Positions 42,695 through 55,800 of a stretch of 64,000 bases of DNA are shown piece by piece (positions within the stretch are counted from its first letter, which is position 1; each line of letters opens with the position of its first letter). The position numbers and the translations under genes were made by a program. A model generated the notes under the pieces. It was given only the letters and a program-made list of their open reading frames with translations, ran no database searches and was not told where the DNA came from. The stretch is from Haliclona indistincta (lineage: Eukaryota > Porifera > Demospongiae > Haplosclerida > Chalinidae): contig OZ024791.1 of assembly GCA_964017065.1 (NCBI GenBank), positions 2,489,410 through 2,553,409 of the forward strand, read 5' to 3'.

Positions 42695-44669
42695 TTAATT
42701 TGGTTTCACCTTTATTACAATTGCTTTTGGAGTACTTGTTATAATGGGATTGTTGGTCTTTGATGAAGTGACCTTGATGGAGATATTAGCACGAGGAAGA
42801 GTTCTTGAAACTCCAGGTCTTAGATCAAGTGTGTTTGATGTCTTGAGAATATGGCTTTCTGCATCAGAGAATGATTTGTTTGATTTTTGTTGCACTGTTG
42901 GTACTGGGTTGGAAGATGTCCGCATCTTCTGTGCTGCTGGAGGTTGTTTAGGTCGTGGAGAGGAAAACGAATGGTTGATTGGTCTTGCAGCTTGAGACCA
43001 TGGAGGAGAAGGAGGGGAGGTCACCGGGCTCCTTTGTGATTTGCTTGGTTTAGGGAAAATGGTTGGTGGTTGTTTAGGTGAAGATGGACCATGAGTGTCT
43101 TGTGCCATTGTCTTGTCGGCATGCAAGCGATGCAAAGAACCAAGTGATTGTGGAATAGAGGGTTGGTTATCTGGTGGGCTGGGAGTTGGTGTAATGTCTC
43201 CTCTACTGCTTGTTCTCGGTGGAACTTTATTCTCCACTATGCGTCTATTTGTATTGTCTTCTGGTTGTCCATTAAACCACAGTGGAGTAGCTGAAGTGTT
43301 TCTTTGAGCATTAAGCGGAGAACTTGGAGGTTTATTCTTTCCAGGCAGCCTCATTGAGCGACTACGGCGTGCTTTTGAACTGCTTGGAGAGTCTATTTTC
43401 AATTTTTCCTGGTCAATGTCATCCTTTGATTGAGGCACGGTTCCATTTTGTTGTATTCTTCTGCGTGGTAAGGTCTGTGCATGCTGGTTTGTAGCTGGTT
43501 TTTTCTCAAACATACTTGCCCTGGAAGCGACCACACCTCTTGTACTGGAGAATTTTCCTAACTGATATCCCTGGAAAAATAGTAAAAATGATCAGAATGT
43601 TTCTTTTCATGATAATATTGTCACATCATGTTCTTTCCTTCTGTATAATGCACACTATTGTGGTATGCAAACCTTTCCACTGGTAGCTGTGTCCAATTGG
43701 TAGGTGTGGTCGTATTGATCGCCCACTGACAATCCTTGAGAGTGATTGAGGCCGTCAGATTTTGAAGAGGTAGAGCTCGTCACACTTTCAGTGCTTCCTC
43801 TGAACTTTGGGCTGAGAGGAATACACAGACAACTGATAACAACTGAACTTTTGTCAATATTACACGGTCTACTGGAGCTTAAGTATTTTTGCTATTCTTC
43901 ATTGAATTGCTAATGAGTGACTGAATGACTAGTTTGCAAACACTTTCTGGTTGTGTCGATCCTCAGGATTATAGAATTTCACAACAATCCAATACTAATT
44001 GGTTTGTCATTTCACTCAAAGGAGAAAAATAATGGTGACTGGCTATGATTGCATATCCTAGGGCTCTTTATGATAATGCAGCATAACTCTAATGCAAGAT
44101 CTGTGCCTAGTGCTGGGATGGAGTCCACAGCATACTGGATGAATTGTGATCAGGACTTTGCAGTATCAAAATTCATAACCCTCTACCCACAGGTATAGTG
44201 TTTGTGCTGGTGTCAGGCAACTATATTCATGAGGTGTAGTCAACACATCAGAGAAAGCAGAAGGCAATGAAATTCTTCTTTTACTTTATCTAAACAATAT
44301 TATTTTGCACTGAACATACATCACGCCAGGCAATTGCAAATCACGAGCAAGCTGTAGGTTACAGCAGAGAAAAATCAGCTAGTTTGACGCTGTTGTGCAC
44401 ATACCAAGAAATTGTTTACAGGAGCTGCAAGACTAAACACATAAGCAATTTTACCGACCCACCACATCGCCAGGCACAGAGAACTGCAGTCGACATGCAA
44501 AGACGATCTAACGTGTCGCTCTTGTAATAAATCAAACAGTTCAACGACAGGGCATTACTTATAACATGCACTGTAACACTATTGTGAGTACTGTAGCGCA
44601 GCTTACTTGCAACTACGACCATTATCATGCCGCTCACCTATGTGGATCCATTGCTTCGTTAATGTCCAT
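42695..44669 (-). CDS. Ser/Pro-rich disordered protein, unknown function
   Basis: Exons 5'->3': 44669-44638, 43811-43673, 43570-42695; 348 aa (MDINEAMDPHSPKFRGSTES..). The first 60 residues are Ser/Thr-rich and include GDQYDHTYQLDTATSGKGYQ. The long third exon is rich in Ser, Pro, Lys and Arg with several SH3-type PxxP runs (GKNKPPSSPL, SPPSPPWSQAARP, SPRPKQPPAAQ) and basic patches (LPRRRIQQN, KARRSRSMRL). I recognise no domain. It could be a cytoskeletal or SH3-binding scaffold. No signal peptide or membrane segment. Convergent with JMJD6 and divergent from APH-1. Confidence 0.75.
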
Positions 44670-44887
44670 GTGTTGCTGCGACAGCGACCGTTTCTAGCGA
44701 ATACAGTAAGTGACTGAGTCAGCCTGAGCCAGATTGTCTGTGAGAAAATAAACGGCTGCTAGTCTAGTAGTGTTGTCGTAGTCTAGCTCGAGCGAGAGGT
44801 GTGGCTCAAGTAACCGTAAATGATTCTAGATAACCGTAACACACACAACCTTCAAGCAATTTTGGAGAGGGCTAGGCGAGATCGATC
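44670..44887. promoter_or_regulatory. Shared divergent promoter, Ser/Pro-rich gene / APH-1
   Basis: 218 bp between start codons. TAACCGTAA occurs twice near the APH-1 end (AAGTAACCGTAAA and GATAACCGTAAC), a Myb-like word. No TATA box. Confidence 0.45.
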
Positions 44888-46060
44888 ATGACAGTCCTAG
44901 CTGGTTTTGCGTATACTCTGGTAGCGTATGGACTACCACTGGCTCTATTTGTGGCAACAGTCGCCAGACAACCTCACGAAGTCATCATAATGATTGTTGG
45001 GTGAGTCACATGACAGCTGCAACAGCTGGATAGATATTACCTTCACTCTAGGGCATTCTTTTGGCTGTTGTCTCTGTTCTTCTCGTCAATTGTGTGGATC
45101 ATTGTTCCTCCATTACGACACGAGCCTGCCTTCACTCTTCCTTTCTCTATTCTGTTTCAAGAAGCGTTTCGATGGTTGTTCTACAAACTAGTCAGGTGAC
45201 ACATCTATAACCCCTCCCTTCTTATCTCTGGCTGTACAAAGTGTCGTTATGTGTACTTGAGACTTTCTCCTCGTGTAGAAAAGCAGACAAGTTGCTGGAG
45301 ATTGTCAGTGATGATAAAACTCAACTCAGAAAGCACAAAATAGCTTACGGTGGGTGAAGCCTAAAGAAATCAATCCTCACAAAATGTTTTACTTTCTTCT
45401 CTTATTGTTTCATCACAGTTGGTGGACTGGGGTTCGGTCTCATATCAGGCATTGTGTCGTTTGCTAATGTGGTTGAGGCTGCCAGTGGACCCGGTATAGT
45501 AGGCATCACTGGTGGAGTGGATAGCCGATACTTTGTGCTCACATCAGGTCAGGCCCTGTGAGGCAGATCAGTAGTGTGCTGTTTGATAGTTCTGTACTGC
45601 AGGCATCCCCTAAGGTTTTAGGCTTTAGCTGACAGACTCGCCCTTCAGATGGAAGTGTTTTTAACCAGAACTTAACCTCTTTGTCTATTGCCCATTATTC
45701 CTATAATGCTGTAAATCAGCTTCTGTTGTCATTAGTGGAGATGGTCCATTTCTTCTTTACAGCATTTGGCGCTCTCGCTATGATAATCTTGCACACGTGC
45801 TGGGGAGTTCTGTGGTTTGATGGCTGGGACAACATCAGACAATGGCAGGGAGCAGTGAAGGTGGTTGCTGTAATCACAACACACATGGCGATCTCATGCT
45901 TGGTAAGTCTACTGTCAACGTTGTGTTCTCCTCACTAACACACAGTGCACTTTAAAACTGTACATGCATTTTTGTAATATAAAATTTCCAGTGCTTAGTA
46001 CTTCACTGAGTACACTCACAGTAGTGACTAGGCTTTTAACTTGGTTGTACCATCTCTCCT

Positions 46061-46125
<65 letters not shown>

Positions 46126-46153
46126 CCTCCCTTCCTCCCTCCCTCTCTCTCTC

Positions 46154-46184
<31 letters not shown>

Positions 46185-46204
46185 CCCTCCCTCCCTCCCT
46201 CCCT

Positions 46205-46247
<43 letters not shown>

Positions 46248-46264
46248 CCTCCCTCCCTCCCTCC

Positions 46265-46308
<44 letters not shown>

Positions 46309-46536
46309 CCTCCCTCCCTCTCTCCCTCCCTCCCTCCCTCCCTCCCTCCCTCCCTCCCTCCCTCCCTCCCTCCCTCCCTCCCTCCCTCTCTCACAACACA
46401 GTCACTAGCCAACACCAGACTAACTCCTCTTCTCTTCCTCATTGCTGCCTACCTTACCTCTGGTGTCCTTGTCTCTGTGTCTCTCTTCATTGCTGGACTA
46501 CGACCATCCTCTGTTAAGCACTTCTTCTCCCGGTAA
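44888..46536 (+). CDS. APH1: Gamma-secretase subunit APH-1
   Basis: Exons 44888-45000, 45052-45195, 45279-45349, 45419-45547, 45763-45902, 46402-46536; 243 aa, family-typical. APH-1 is the seven-pass scaffold of gamma-secretase, which cuts Notch and other type I membrane proteins. Seen: the first membrane span MTVLAGFAYTLVAYGLPLAL, IVGAFFWLLSLFFSSIVW, FQEAFRWLFYKLVRKADK, the assembly motif GLGFGLISG (GxxxG), GPGIVGITGG, and the two conserved membrane histidines in ILHTCWGVLWFD and THMAISC. Intron 5 ends in a 330-bp C/T repeat. The C-terminal tail is short (KHFFSR). Confidence 0.93.
46061..46391 (+). repeat. Compound (TC)n/(CCCT)n tract at the APH-1 exon 6 acceptor
   Basis: About 330 bp of pure pyrimidine on the sense strand, alternating TC runs and CCCT runs. 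It ends 10 bp before the acceptor (TCACAACACAG|TCACTAG). Confidence 0.92.
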
Positions 46537-46832
46537 CATAACAACTGTATCATCATTGTAAATGTGTAGCAGAATTATCGTGTCATTGTTAGCGCAGTCT
46601 GTTCATTTGCTTATGTATAGATGGTATGTATAACATACATGTATTATCTCTACACCAGTGTGTCACATTGTACAATTAAAATTTCATTGATTTTACTACT
46701 AACATCACAAAATATCGATTTTGACAATTATTTTAGTTCAATGTTATTGCAGCTGCTATTACGTTACGTGGTTTGAATGATAAATAGTTCCCAATGATCC
46801 AATGAACATTGTTGATACATTGGTAGAACGGT

Positions 46833-49800
46833 TCACTGCTTGCCGGTCAGGAAAGGCGAATTAGGTAGTGGTGGAAGAAAATGAGTGACTGGAGGTTGGA
46901 GCAAGTCTTCCTCCTCTTCCTCGATAATGACGTTTGGGAGTGAGAGAAGAGGAGTGCTGAAACCGCTTGGAGAAGGAGAGGACACACGAGACAATGGAGA
47001 CATTAGCCTGTTGCTGTTATTATTGTTGCTGTTAGCGGACATTAGGTAATCACGCTCACTGGATGCACCAAAGCTGAAGGTAGTCTCTTCCAGTGACCTT
47101 CTGAACTGTTGACCAACCTTTACTTCTTTGCTTACCACATACTCGACATTCTTGTCACTAGAAGGAGAGTCGCGTCCGTAAGATCCATTGCAGACACTGT
47201 CTGAGTCTTTGGCTACCATGATATTGCTTCCTTGGTCGTCTTTAGGCACTAGATGGAAAACTGGATAGTCGTCTAGTGCATCAGAATTAGCGTAGATGTT
47301 ATTGTACAAGTTCAATTCAGTCTCTATCGGTTTAACTCTAACCCTCCTAGCATTATTCTTTGGCTTTTTGTTCTTTGAGGAAAAGTAACACAGTAACATC
47401 AGAACAATGGCGGTAGCAATCAGTAATAGCACTCCACCTAATACTGAACACACAATAATAGTTATTCTGAGTCCGATCGAGAGTGGAACATCGAGTGGAT
47501 AGTCTGGATCAAGAGTAATTGATTGAAAATTGAGTTGTGATCCTCTGAACTCAAAGGATAGAGCAGTCATTCCTCTTGAAGACATGAGAGTGTCGACAAA
47601 AGAGGCTAGTTCATTGGGATTACTGGAGGTAGCAAAGAACGATACGATAATACTGCCACGCTCAACCATTAGACCTTCAACTTCAACTGAAGAAGGAACA
47701 ACAGAATCTATAGCTGCTCTAAAGTGTGTTGTAAACTCAGTTGCATTATCTGAAGCTACCAAAGTGTCGAAATCTTCGTTGTAAGTGACAACGAATCTTA
47801 CTCGATGATATTCGATGACATTAATAGTGCTTGAGTTCACAGGAGCAGGGAGCTCACCAGATGATGATGCTGGCTCTGTGATGACTGAAAATCGAAGCCA
47901 ATGTGATCCTGCATTGGGAATAGTAATGGTTGTAAATGTGGCCATTCCTCCATTCAGTGGCTGTCTGTAGTTGTTCCCAACAGCTCTACCGCTGTGAGCT
48001 TCAACAATGACTGCTTCAATGAACCAAGATCTGTCTCTCCAGCCATGATTTGTGACAATTTCACCAGTTGCTGCATCTACAAGATGGACGATAGTGGGTG
48101 AAGAAAGAGTGGATATTGTTCTGGCTGATTGTGGTGGTTGTTGAGCTATCATCAGCCTCAGCTGCCTGGACGTGACAGAGACAGAGGAGGCACTGACAGT
48201 GAAGGTCTTGCCAGATGGGTATGTGACAGTGAATTGGAGGGCATATATTCCTGGGTGACTAAACAGTAACTCAGTGAAGTTACCAACTCCACCATTCATC
48301 ATGACTGTTGGGTTAGTCAGGCGTGCTCCTGAAGGACCCGAAACGATTGAAGCAGTCAGTTCCCACAATCTCCCAACACCCAAGTTAGTGACTTGTTGAT
48401 TACTGTTGTCATACATGGTGACTTCAAATGACCTCATAGCTCTGGCTCCTTCTCTAAATCGCTTGGGCTGGTGAGTTACGATCAATCGTGTTGGTATACG
48501 AAGTAATAGTGGCTGCATTTCTTCCTCTTCTCTTTGCTCCTCTTCTTGCTGTTGTTCAGAGAATGTAGTCAGGTTAGCTGTACCAGGATCATCCGGTTGA
48601 GGTCCACCATCTCCCTCCATGACACGTACTCCTCCTGTGGGATCAGAACGTGGTGGCTGTGGCATTGTGACAGTCCCGCCTGTGATGGTTGTGTTGAGTT
48701 GATCAGTTAGTCTGCCTGTCTGGATCACTTCTCCCATTTTTGTCGTAATATTCATGAGTTCAGTAAAAGAGGTAGTGTTTGCAGCAGTGGGAGTAGCCGA
48801 ATTTGTTCCATTACTGGTTACGTTGTTAGCAGGAGAGTCACCTATTTCTATCCCAACAGTGGAAGACGCAGCTCTCCTTCTACGAGAACTCTCTGAAATC
48901 ACAGAAACAATTCTGATCTTGTTTGAAGGTATTTGAAGGAGGAAGGCAAGATTGCTGATCAGGTTCTTCTCAAAGAAGTCGTCTACAGTCACACTGACAG
49001 TGAGAGAGACTTGTACAACAGCTGTGGTTCTAATGGTGACTTCACTATCACCTCGTATCACAATGTACAGCTTCTTACTGGTTCGATCATAGTAGTTTGT
49101 GCCTCCTTCAGCATCTATTGATGGTATGAAGTTACCGTTAGAGTTATAATTGATATTTCCATCAGCAGATCTGTAAGCATTGGTCGGGAGCACATATTCA
49201 CCTCCAACATACACATCAAGTCGCTGTGGAGTTGTGTAAAAAATGGCTGACAGTATTCTCTGGCTGGAGTTGGCATTAAGTAGCCGTAGTCGCATATCTT
49301 GTGGGTTGGTGCTGGTCAGACCAATCAGGTACTCTAGGCCACTAGCCACTATCATGAAGAAATCAGAGATACGTTCCTGACAGGTGTACCCGCCACACCA
49401 TCCATGATCCTGAGGTCCATTGATCAGATCAACATATCCTCCAGCAGCTAGCCCAATAGGTGACAGCCTGCGAACCTCGGTGTCTGCATCCAAGCTCTCC
49501 ATCACCATCATGAGATGGTCAATGCCACTACAGTTGTACGAGTTCCAGTCTTGCTTCCAGTCACATGTTGTACCACGATATATGCCTTTATTGGGGAAGA
49601 TCTTGGTAATATTTTTCTTTGTTCCATCAATATTTGCCACCATTGTTCGTGGTATTCTCAAGTCACTCACTCCACGATCAGAAGATGTTTTTCCCCAGCC
49701 TATTTCTGATCGTGATACCATCGTGTGTAGACCAGTGCGTCCTGTGAAACTACCATCTTGATCACGAATAAGTATTTTCTTCAAACCATCACAGTCCATA

Positions 49801-52800
49801 TCCACACAATCTGATGGATTGATACTGCCTCTGTTAGGATCATGATTGTAGAATTTAGACTTCTCATCAACGCATTGGAATTTGATATCTTTGAGATGGA
49901 CTGGATGTTGGCAATCCTCAGAGCTAGGATGAGTCATTAGAGCACGTTCAGTCTTGCCATCACAAACAGTGTTAAAGTTACAAAACGTCACATTTTCTAT
50001 GTTTGTCAGTCCTCCAATTGCTGGGTAGTTGCTAATGTCCCACCAAGGAGACTTTGGGAAGTGGCCTTTAGCTGAGTTGAACGATGGTGTGATTATTCCC
50101 ACGTGGCCACTTGACATCGATTGTATGCCAATGTGTGAACGAGGATGGAAAGCAATATCAGGCTTTAGACTGTACTCTGAACAGTTGGCATCTTGTTCAT
50201 CAAATGATGCAACAATGTGTGAGTCAATGATGTTGACTTCTTTGTTTCCCTTGACATGACTGAGTGCAGCTGGCTCTATTACAATAACAAACACAGCGGC
50301 ATAGTTGTTCACTAGCTTAGCATTAGAGATGATGACACCAGCTCGATTATATGCAAAGATACCATAATGATAGCAGCTGTAGATAGTGAAGTCATTGAAA
50401 GCTGAGCAACCTGTGGTAGGACTAGCTATGTGACCATCTTTGTACTCAAGATGAATTCCATGAAGGGTGGAATGAGCAATATTCCCTCTCCACTTGGATT
50501 GGAATGGCTTAGAGATGCAGTTCTCTCCATCGGTATGGTAACCAGCCTTACCACCACCAGCAGCTGAATTATCAATCAGTACGAGATTTCTGGTGTCAAC
50601 AAGCTCATAAGCAGCTGTCCATTCATCATTCAAAGGCTCAGAAATTCCAGGAAATAGGACATTGACTGCTAAGTTGTGTCTCAGCAGATGATCATTTCCT
50701 GTAACATAGACTGAAGTTCCGAGAGTTCTTAGCAGAACATTGTCACTGACGATCATATCATTGGCACCAAATACTCCAATACCCACATTGTAGCTATCAT
50801 GAATACTACATTGTCTGATGTATGAGACATTAGTAGCAATTCCAGTGTTCAGGAACGCTAGTGAGTAACGTGGATCAAATGGCTCTACGAAGTCCTTCTG
50901 ACCACACTCTTTGAACTCCACCCCTTGTAACTCGGCACGTCCAGTGAACTGGATCCCAGAATCTGCTATATAGGTAGACACTAACACTCGACAACCAAAA
51001 GAGTCTTTTTTAGCTGTGTCTTGGTCACCGTTCATGATTCGTATGTTTCGAGAGAGAAGACCCACCTCTGCTCTGATGGGCACAGAGCAGCAGGCACTAT
51101 TGTTAGTACCTGCAAGATGGCGATGAGCAAAGGTGCCATTAATAGTGACAGTTGTACCAGACACTGCAGTAATGGTGAACACCTCTGCTTGCTTAGCTTC
51201 AAAAGATGTTGAAGCAATGACAATCTCTTCTCCTGGCATCCAGTCTACATTCTCTGTCAGTGTCAACTGACTGGCTCCAGCATTAACTGTTGTCTGTAAG
51301 AATGTCCAAGTTGGTGACCTTGCCTTGCCAGTAAGAATGAGCTGACCTAGAACACCAATAGCCTTTGCACCAACTACTGGACCACTATTAGGGAGACGGT
51401 AAACTGGTGATGTCTTGTCACCATGAAGCACAATATCAGCTTGATGCTCAAATGGAGAGTCTTGGTAGCCAACCACAAATCTTCCTTGTTCTAGTATTAA
51501 AATGAGGTCTGCTTCAAACGTATGATCCATTTCATCGGACAACTCTAGTCCTCCCAGCACTGTCACTCTTCCTAGTTTAGGTAATGGTATATCAACAATC
51601 ATATACTGGCTGGCATTAATGACAATATCTTCATTTGCCCGAGGCAGTGTATTGTTGAGCCATATACTTGTATTAGACCAGAGAACGGTAACATCAGGTC
51701 GACCAGGAGCAATTGGTGCTTGTGGTTCGGGTGGTGGAGGAGGAACACAGTCAGGATAAAAGCATTTATAAGTACTGAAATTAATGCTGATGTCTGTAGG
51801 ACAAGAACTAGGCCCTTTGACCAAGTAGTACACATTTCTTGTAGTTGTGTTTGAAAACCAGTCTCCATTTTCGGCAGTTTCTGCTACTGGCACTGCTAGA
51901 CTGCTGTTGCGCACAACATCGTTTATCCTCACCTCATCAATAGGCTGCAGTGTCTCATGGTTTACCACCAAAAAGGTCTGATCTGTCATACCAGAGAACT
52001 GTGCCTTATAAGATAAGTTTGTATGTCTTTCTCCATCTGCCCATTCAAGTTTGTATGTGTCTTGTGTTGGAAGAATAGCCATGTAGCCAGGGCCAAGAAC
52101 AAGCCGCTTAAATACATATTCTAAGATAGCAGTACCATAGTCGTTAGTGACGTTGAGATCACGAAATGTGAGAGAAGTTGGAACTGGTGCGGTCATAGCA
52201 AAGCGAACAAACTCAGTGTCACCAGTGCATATGCTGCCATTGATATTGTCTTCACTAGAGGCTGGATGATGAGTGCAGCTTGGAGGAAGAACTGGACTAG
52301 TAGCTATCAAGGCTGCTCCTCTAGTTCCTGTCAAGGAGCCATCAAGATCACGAAATACTTGTTCATGCATCCATTGCCATTTTGTAAGACGAGGACTGTT
52401 GATAAATGTAATACCAGAGAAGCGACTCTCATAGCCTCCCTGTTTTTCACCTCGACAGAACGAGCAAGCTCGAATTGAGTGGCAATTGGTCCTGTCAAAG
52501 TTGTAGAAGGTTACATTGGAGACAGTGAAGTAGTTAGTGTGTGGCAGCTTAACACCAGCTTCAGTGCATGTATCAATAATGTCATCTTCACAACCCAAAT
52601 TAGTATGAGCAGCGATCAATGAATTACTGACAACAGCTCCATTCTCACCCCATGGCGTTTGCACAGTAGTGACCTCCACACCAGAGAACTTGTTGTCAAG
52701 AAATATACTGTCCTGTACTTGAACTGCTCCAATATCTTGAAACTCTAGTCCTTTGTCATTCCTCCAGGCAAGAAAATCTTTGAATACAGCTGGCTTTTCT

Positions 52801-55800
52801 TCCTTACAAACATCATTATCTCCTGGGAAATAACTAGGAAATACCCACAAGCCGTACCAACCGAAGGAGTGAGCTGAGTTGCCTGAGAACTCACCAAGAG
52901 GCAAGTGAATTGGAGAAATACTGGTAGTGAATGAGGGCCCTGTTGGATGGTTAGGGAGACGATACCAGAACCCAAAGTGAGTACCACCAGCAGCAGCGTT
53001 ACGACGGATAGTGTTATTAGGATTGACTGACCAGAAGGTTGCTGGAGTGATGTCCACATTGAGGAGACTACTGGATCCACGCACAAACACTCCGAGATTG
53101 TCCTGGATTATATTCCCTTGTTCAATACCGTCTTCCAGGAAGTATGCATGACCAAGAACATTATAGGCCACGTTCTTCTCCACCAACAAGTTGTCAACAG
53201 CATGCACAGTGACAGCTCTGTTGAAGGTGTGATGAATACCACACCCTCTGACGTATGACTCGCTCACATCACCATTCAAGTGAAAATGGATCGGATATCG
53301 ACCAAGACGGAATGCTTGACCTGCTCGAGTTACCTCTACATACTCAATCCTTCCTACAACCTTGTCATTTGGTCCTCTGTGAAGCATAATCTGAGATCCA
53401 AACTGATCATCTATCTCCTCAGCCCCAAACCGACCAAAGAAACAAACTTGAACAGCAAACTGACCTGGATCAAATTCTGGCGGACAGTTCTCTACTCGTG
53501 TAGTCCAAGTCTCATCAGTGTTGCCCTTGACAACAATATTTCTAGTCAGATAGCCCACTTCAGCACTAGTTGTAATGACTCTTCCACTAATGGTCTGTGT
53601 CATAGCTATGTGAGTGTACTGCAGAGGAGGAGAAACTGTTAGAGTGGTTCTGTTACCATCAATGGCTGTGATATTAAGCTCCTCATTTTCTCTCTGACTG
53701 AAGCTGGTTGAGGCAATCACAATGCTACCACCAACCTCCCAACCTGACACGGGTACTTCAAGGTGCAATAATGTGTCTCCTGGTCGTGCAGTTTGAGACA
53801 GTCTAGTCCATGTTGGCTCGATCTTCTTGCCATGGAGATCTAGTGTGCCATCTCTGACAGCTAGAGTCTTGGCACCAAACAGAGGGATTTCTGTTGACAA
53901 AACATTGCCATACATCACTATGCGTGCCTTGTGCTGATAGGGTTCGTCTTCTGTGCCAACCTGAAGCTTCCCACCGCCAACAATGATGACATTTTCACTG
54001 TGCAGTTCTACTCCATCAGCTTCATCATCAAATATCAGTTCTCCTCCTTGAATGAGCAAGACCCTGAGAACCTCTGTTCTAACATCTAGCACTAATGTCT
54101 GTCCTTTAGGAATAACTACAAAGTCACCAGCCACAGGTGGTGATTGTCCACCCCAGGTGAACCGAGAACTCCAGAGATCGACATAGTAAAACTCGACTGA
54201 AGATATTGCGAAACCTTTACCCTCGACAAAGACCATGATGGGTGCTCGTATTGTTCTTGAACTTCTTCCTGTCACACATATGATTTTAGTTGAAGTGCTA
54301 CTAGTGACATTGCATGTAGTCATTGCTATGGTAACAGTGACAGGTGCCGTGAACCCTTCACCTGTAATCTCAATGATAGACCCTCCACCAGTTCCTCCAC
54401 GAGTTCGGTTAAGAGCAGTGACAGTGGGTGTTAGAGATCGTAGAAGGGTATAGCCATTGCTGAGGACCATTGTCCTACCTTGACTTGAGACTACGACATC
54501 ACACGGATGAGAGGAGTTGAGGAGGTCAGTGAATGAGGGAAGAGTGCAAGTGAATGTAGTGGTGTTTGGCGGGATAGAGGTAGGGAGGCAGCTGCGATTG
54601 CAGACAGTGATGTAGATGGATAATGGATTGAAGCCAACTCCATTAAGAGTGAGAACACTCTGTCCAGCAAAGCTACCTTGTGTTGGAGAGACACTGCTCA
54701 CACTCAGTTCATATCTGAAGGAGACATTCCCCAGTGACAGTCCCAGACCAGACACGTGTACACTAACTGGGTATTCTCCAGCTAGACCGGCTCCAAGAGT
54801 GCATTTGACAGTCATCTCGTTGCTCATGGTAACAGCACAAGGCGACCCACCAATCATTACAGTCATATCTGAGATGACAGAACTATAGTTGGTACCTGAA
54901 ATGACCACCTCATTACCAAGCTGGCCCTCATTTGGAGAAATGGAAGTCACAGTCGGCGTCTTAGACAAACAGTGATCATACTGAGCTGAGGCAAGTACTC
55001 CATTGATAGTAACATTCAAAGAATACGAGCCATGTGGTTGTAGAGAAGTACGACAGGAGAGAGAAGTGTAAGAGCTTGCAGTAACCATGCAGTTCTTGTT
55101 GCCAATGGTCACCATATTTTGTTGAAGGTCACTATGGAACCCAAACCCATTCATTGTTATAATAGTACCACCTGCTACACTGCCAGCTGATGGTGTTACA
55201 CTAGTGATATTCAATCTACTAGTAACCATTTCAGTACCAGGTGCGAGCCGAGAGAAACCAAGATCAGGAACCAGGATAGATACAGTATAAAGCCCAGCTG
55301 GAGGAGTACCATCATTACTAACCAATCGTTTAGCTCGATTGCTTTGTTGTGTTAAGACAAGTTCACTACAGGTTACGTTAGTGGAGGATACTATGGTGAC
55401 ATTGGTACACTGGTAAGGGCCAATGGTGATAACAATATCCATATGGTTTAGACTACTGCCTGTGATAGTGAAGGTTCCTAGTTGACCTCCTCCTCCGATT
55501 GTGGAAGGAGACAGACCAGTCACTCTCGGAGTGCTTGACTCAGAGTAACTATAGTTACACTGCATAATCTCATCTCTACACATTGCAAGCTGATTCGTTC
55601 CTTCAAAGCTCACCTGGATGGTAGCATTCTCTGTTGTATTAGCTGATGGAACTGTACACATGATGGAATCATAACTAACTTGAGGAGAAAGACAAAGTAG
55701 TCCTCCGACTCGGACAGAAGCGTTTCTTTCTGAAAATGGTCCACCATTGACAGTGACACGATTGCCTCCAAAAATGGACCCAGCTGATGGCGAGAATTGA

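Noticed and set aside
45915..46536. Ser-Leu, Pro-Ser and Arg-Glu-Gly frames over the C/T tract
   Set aside because: Low-complexity readings of the pyrimidine microsatellite; the real APH-1 exon 6 starts at 46402 in one defined frame.
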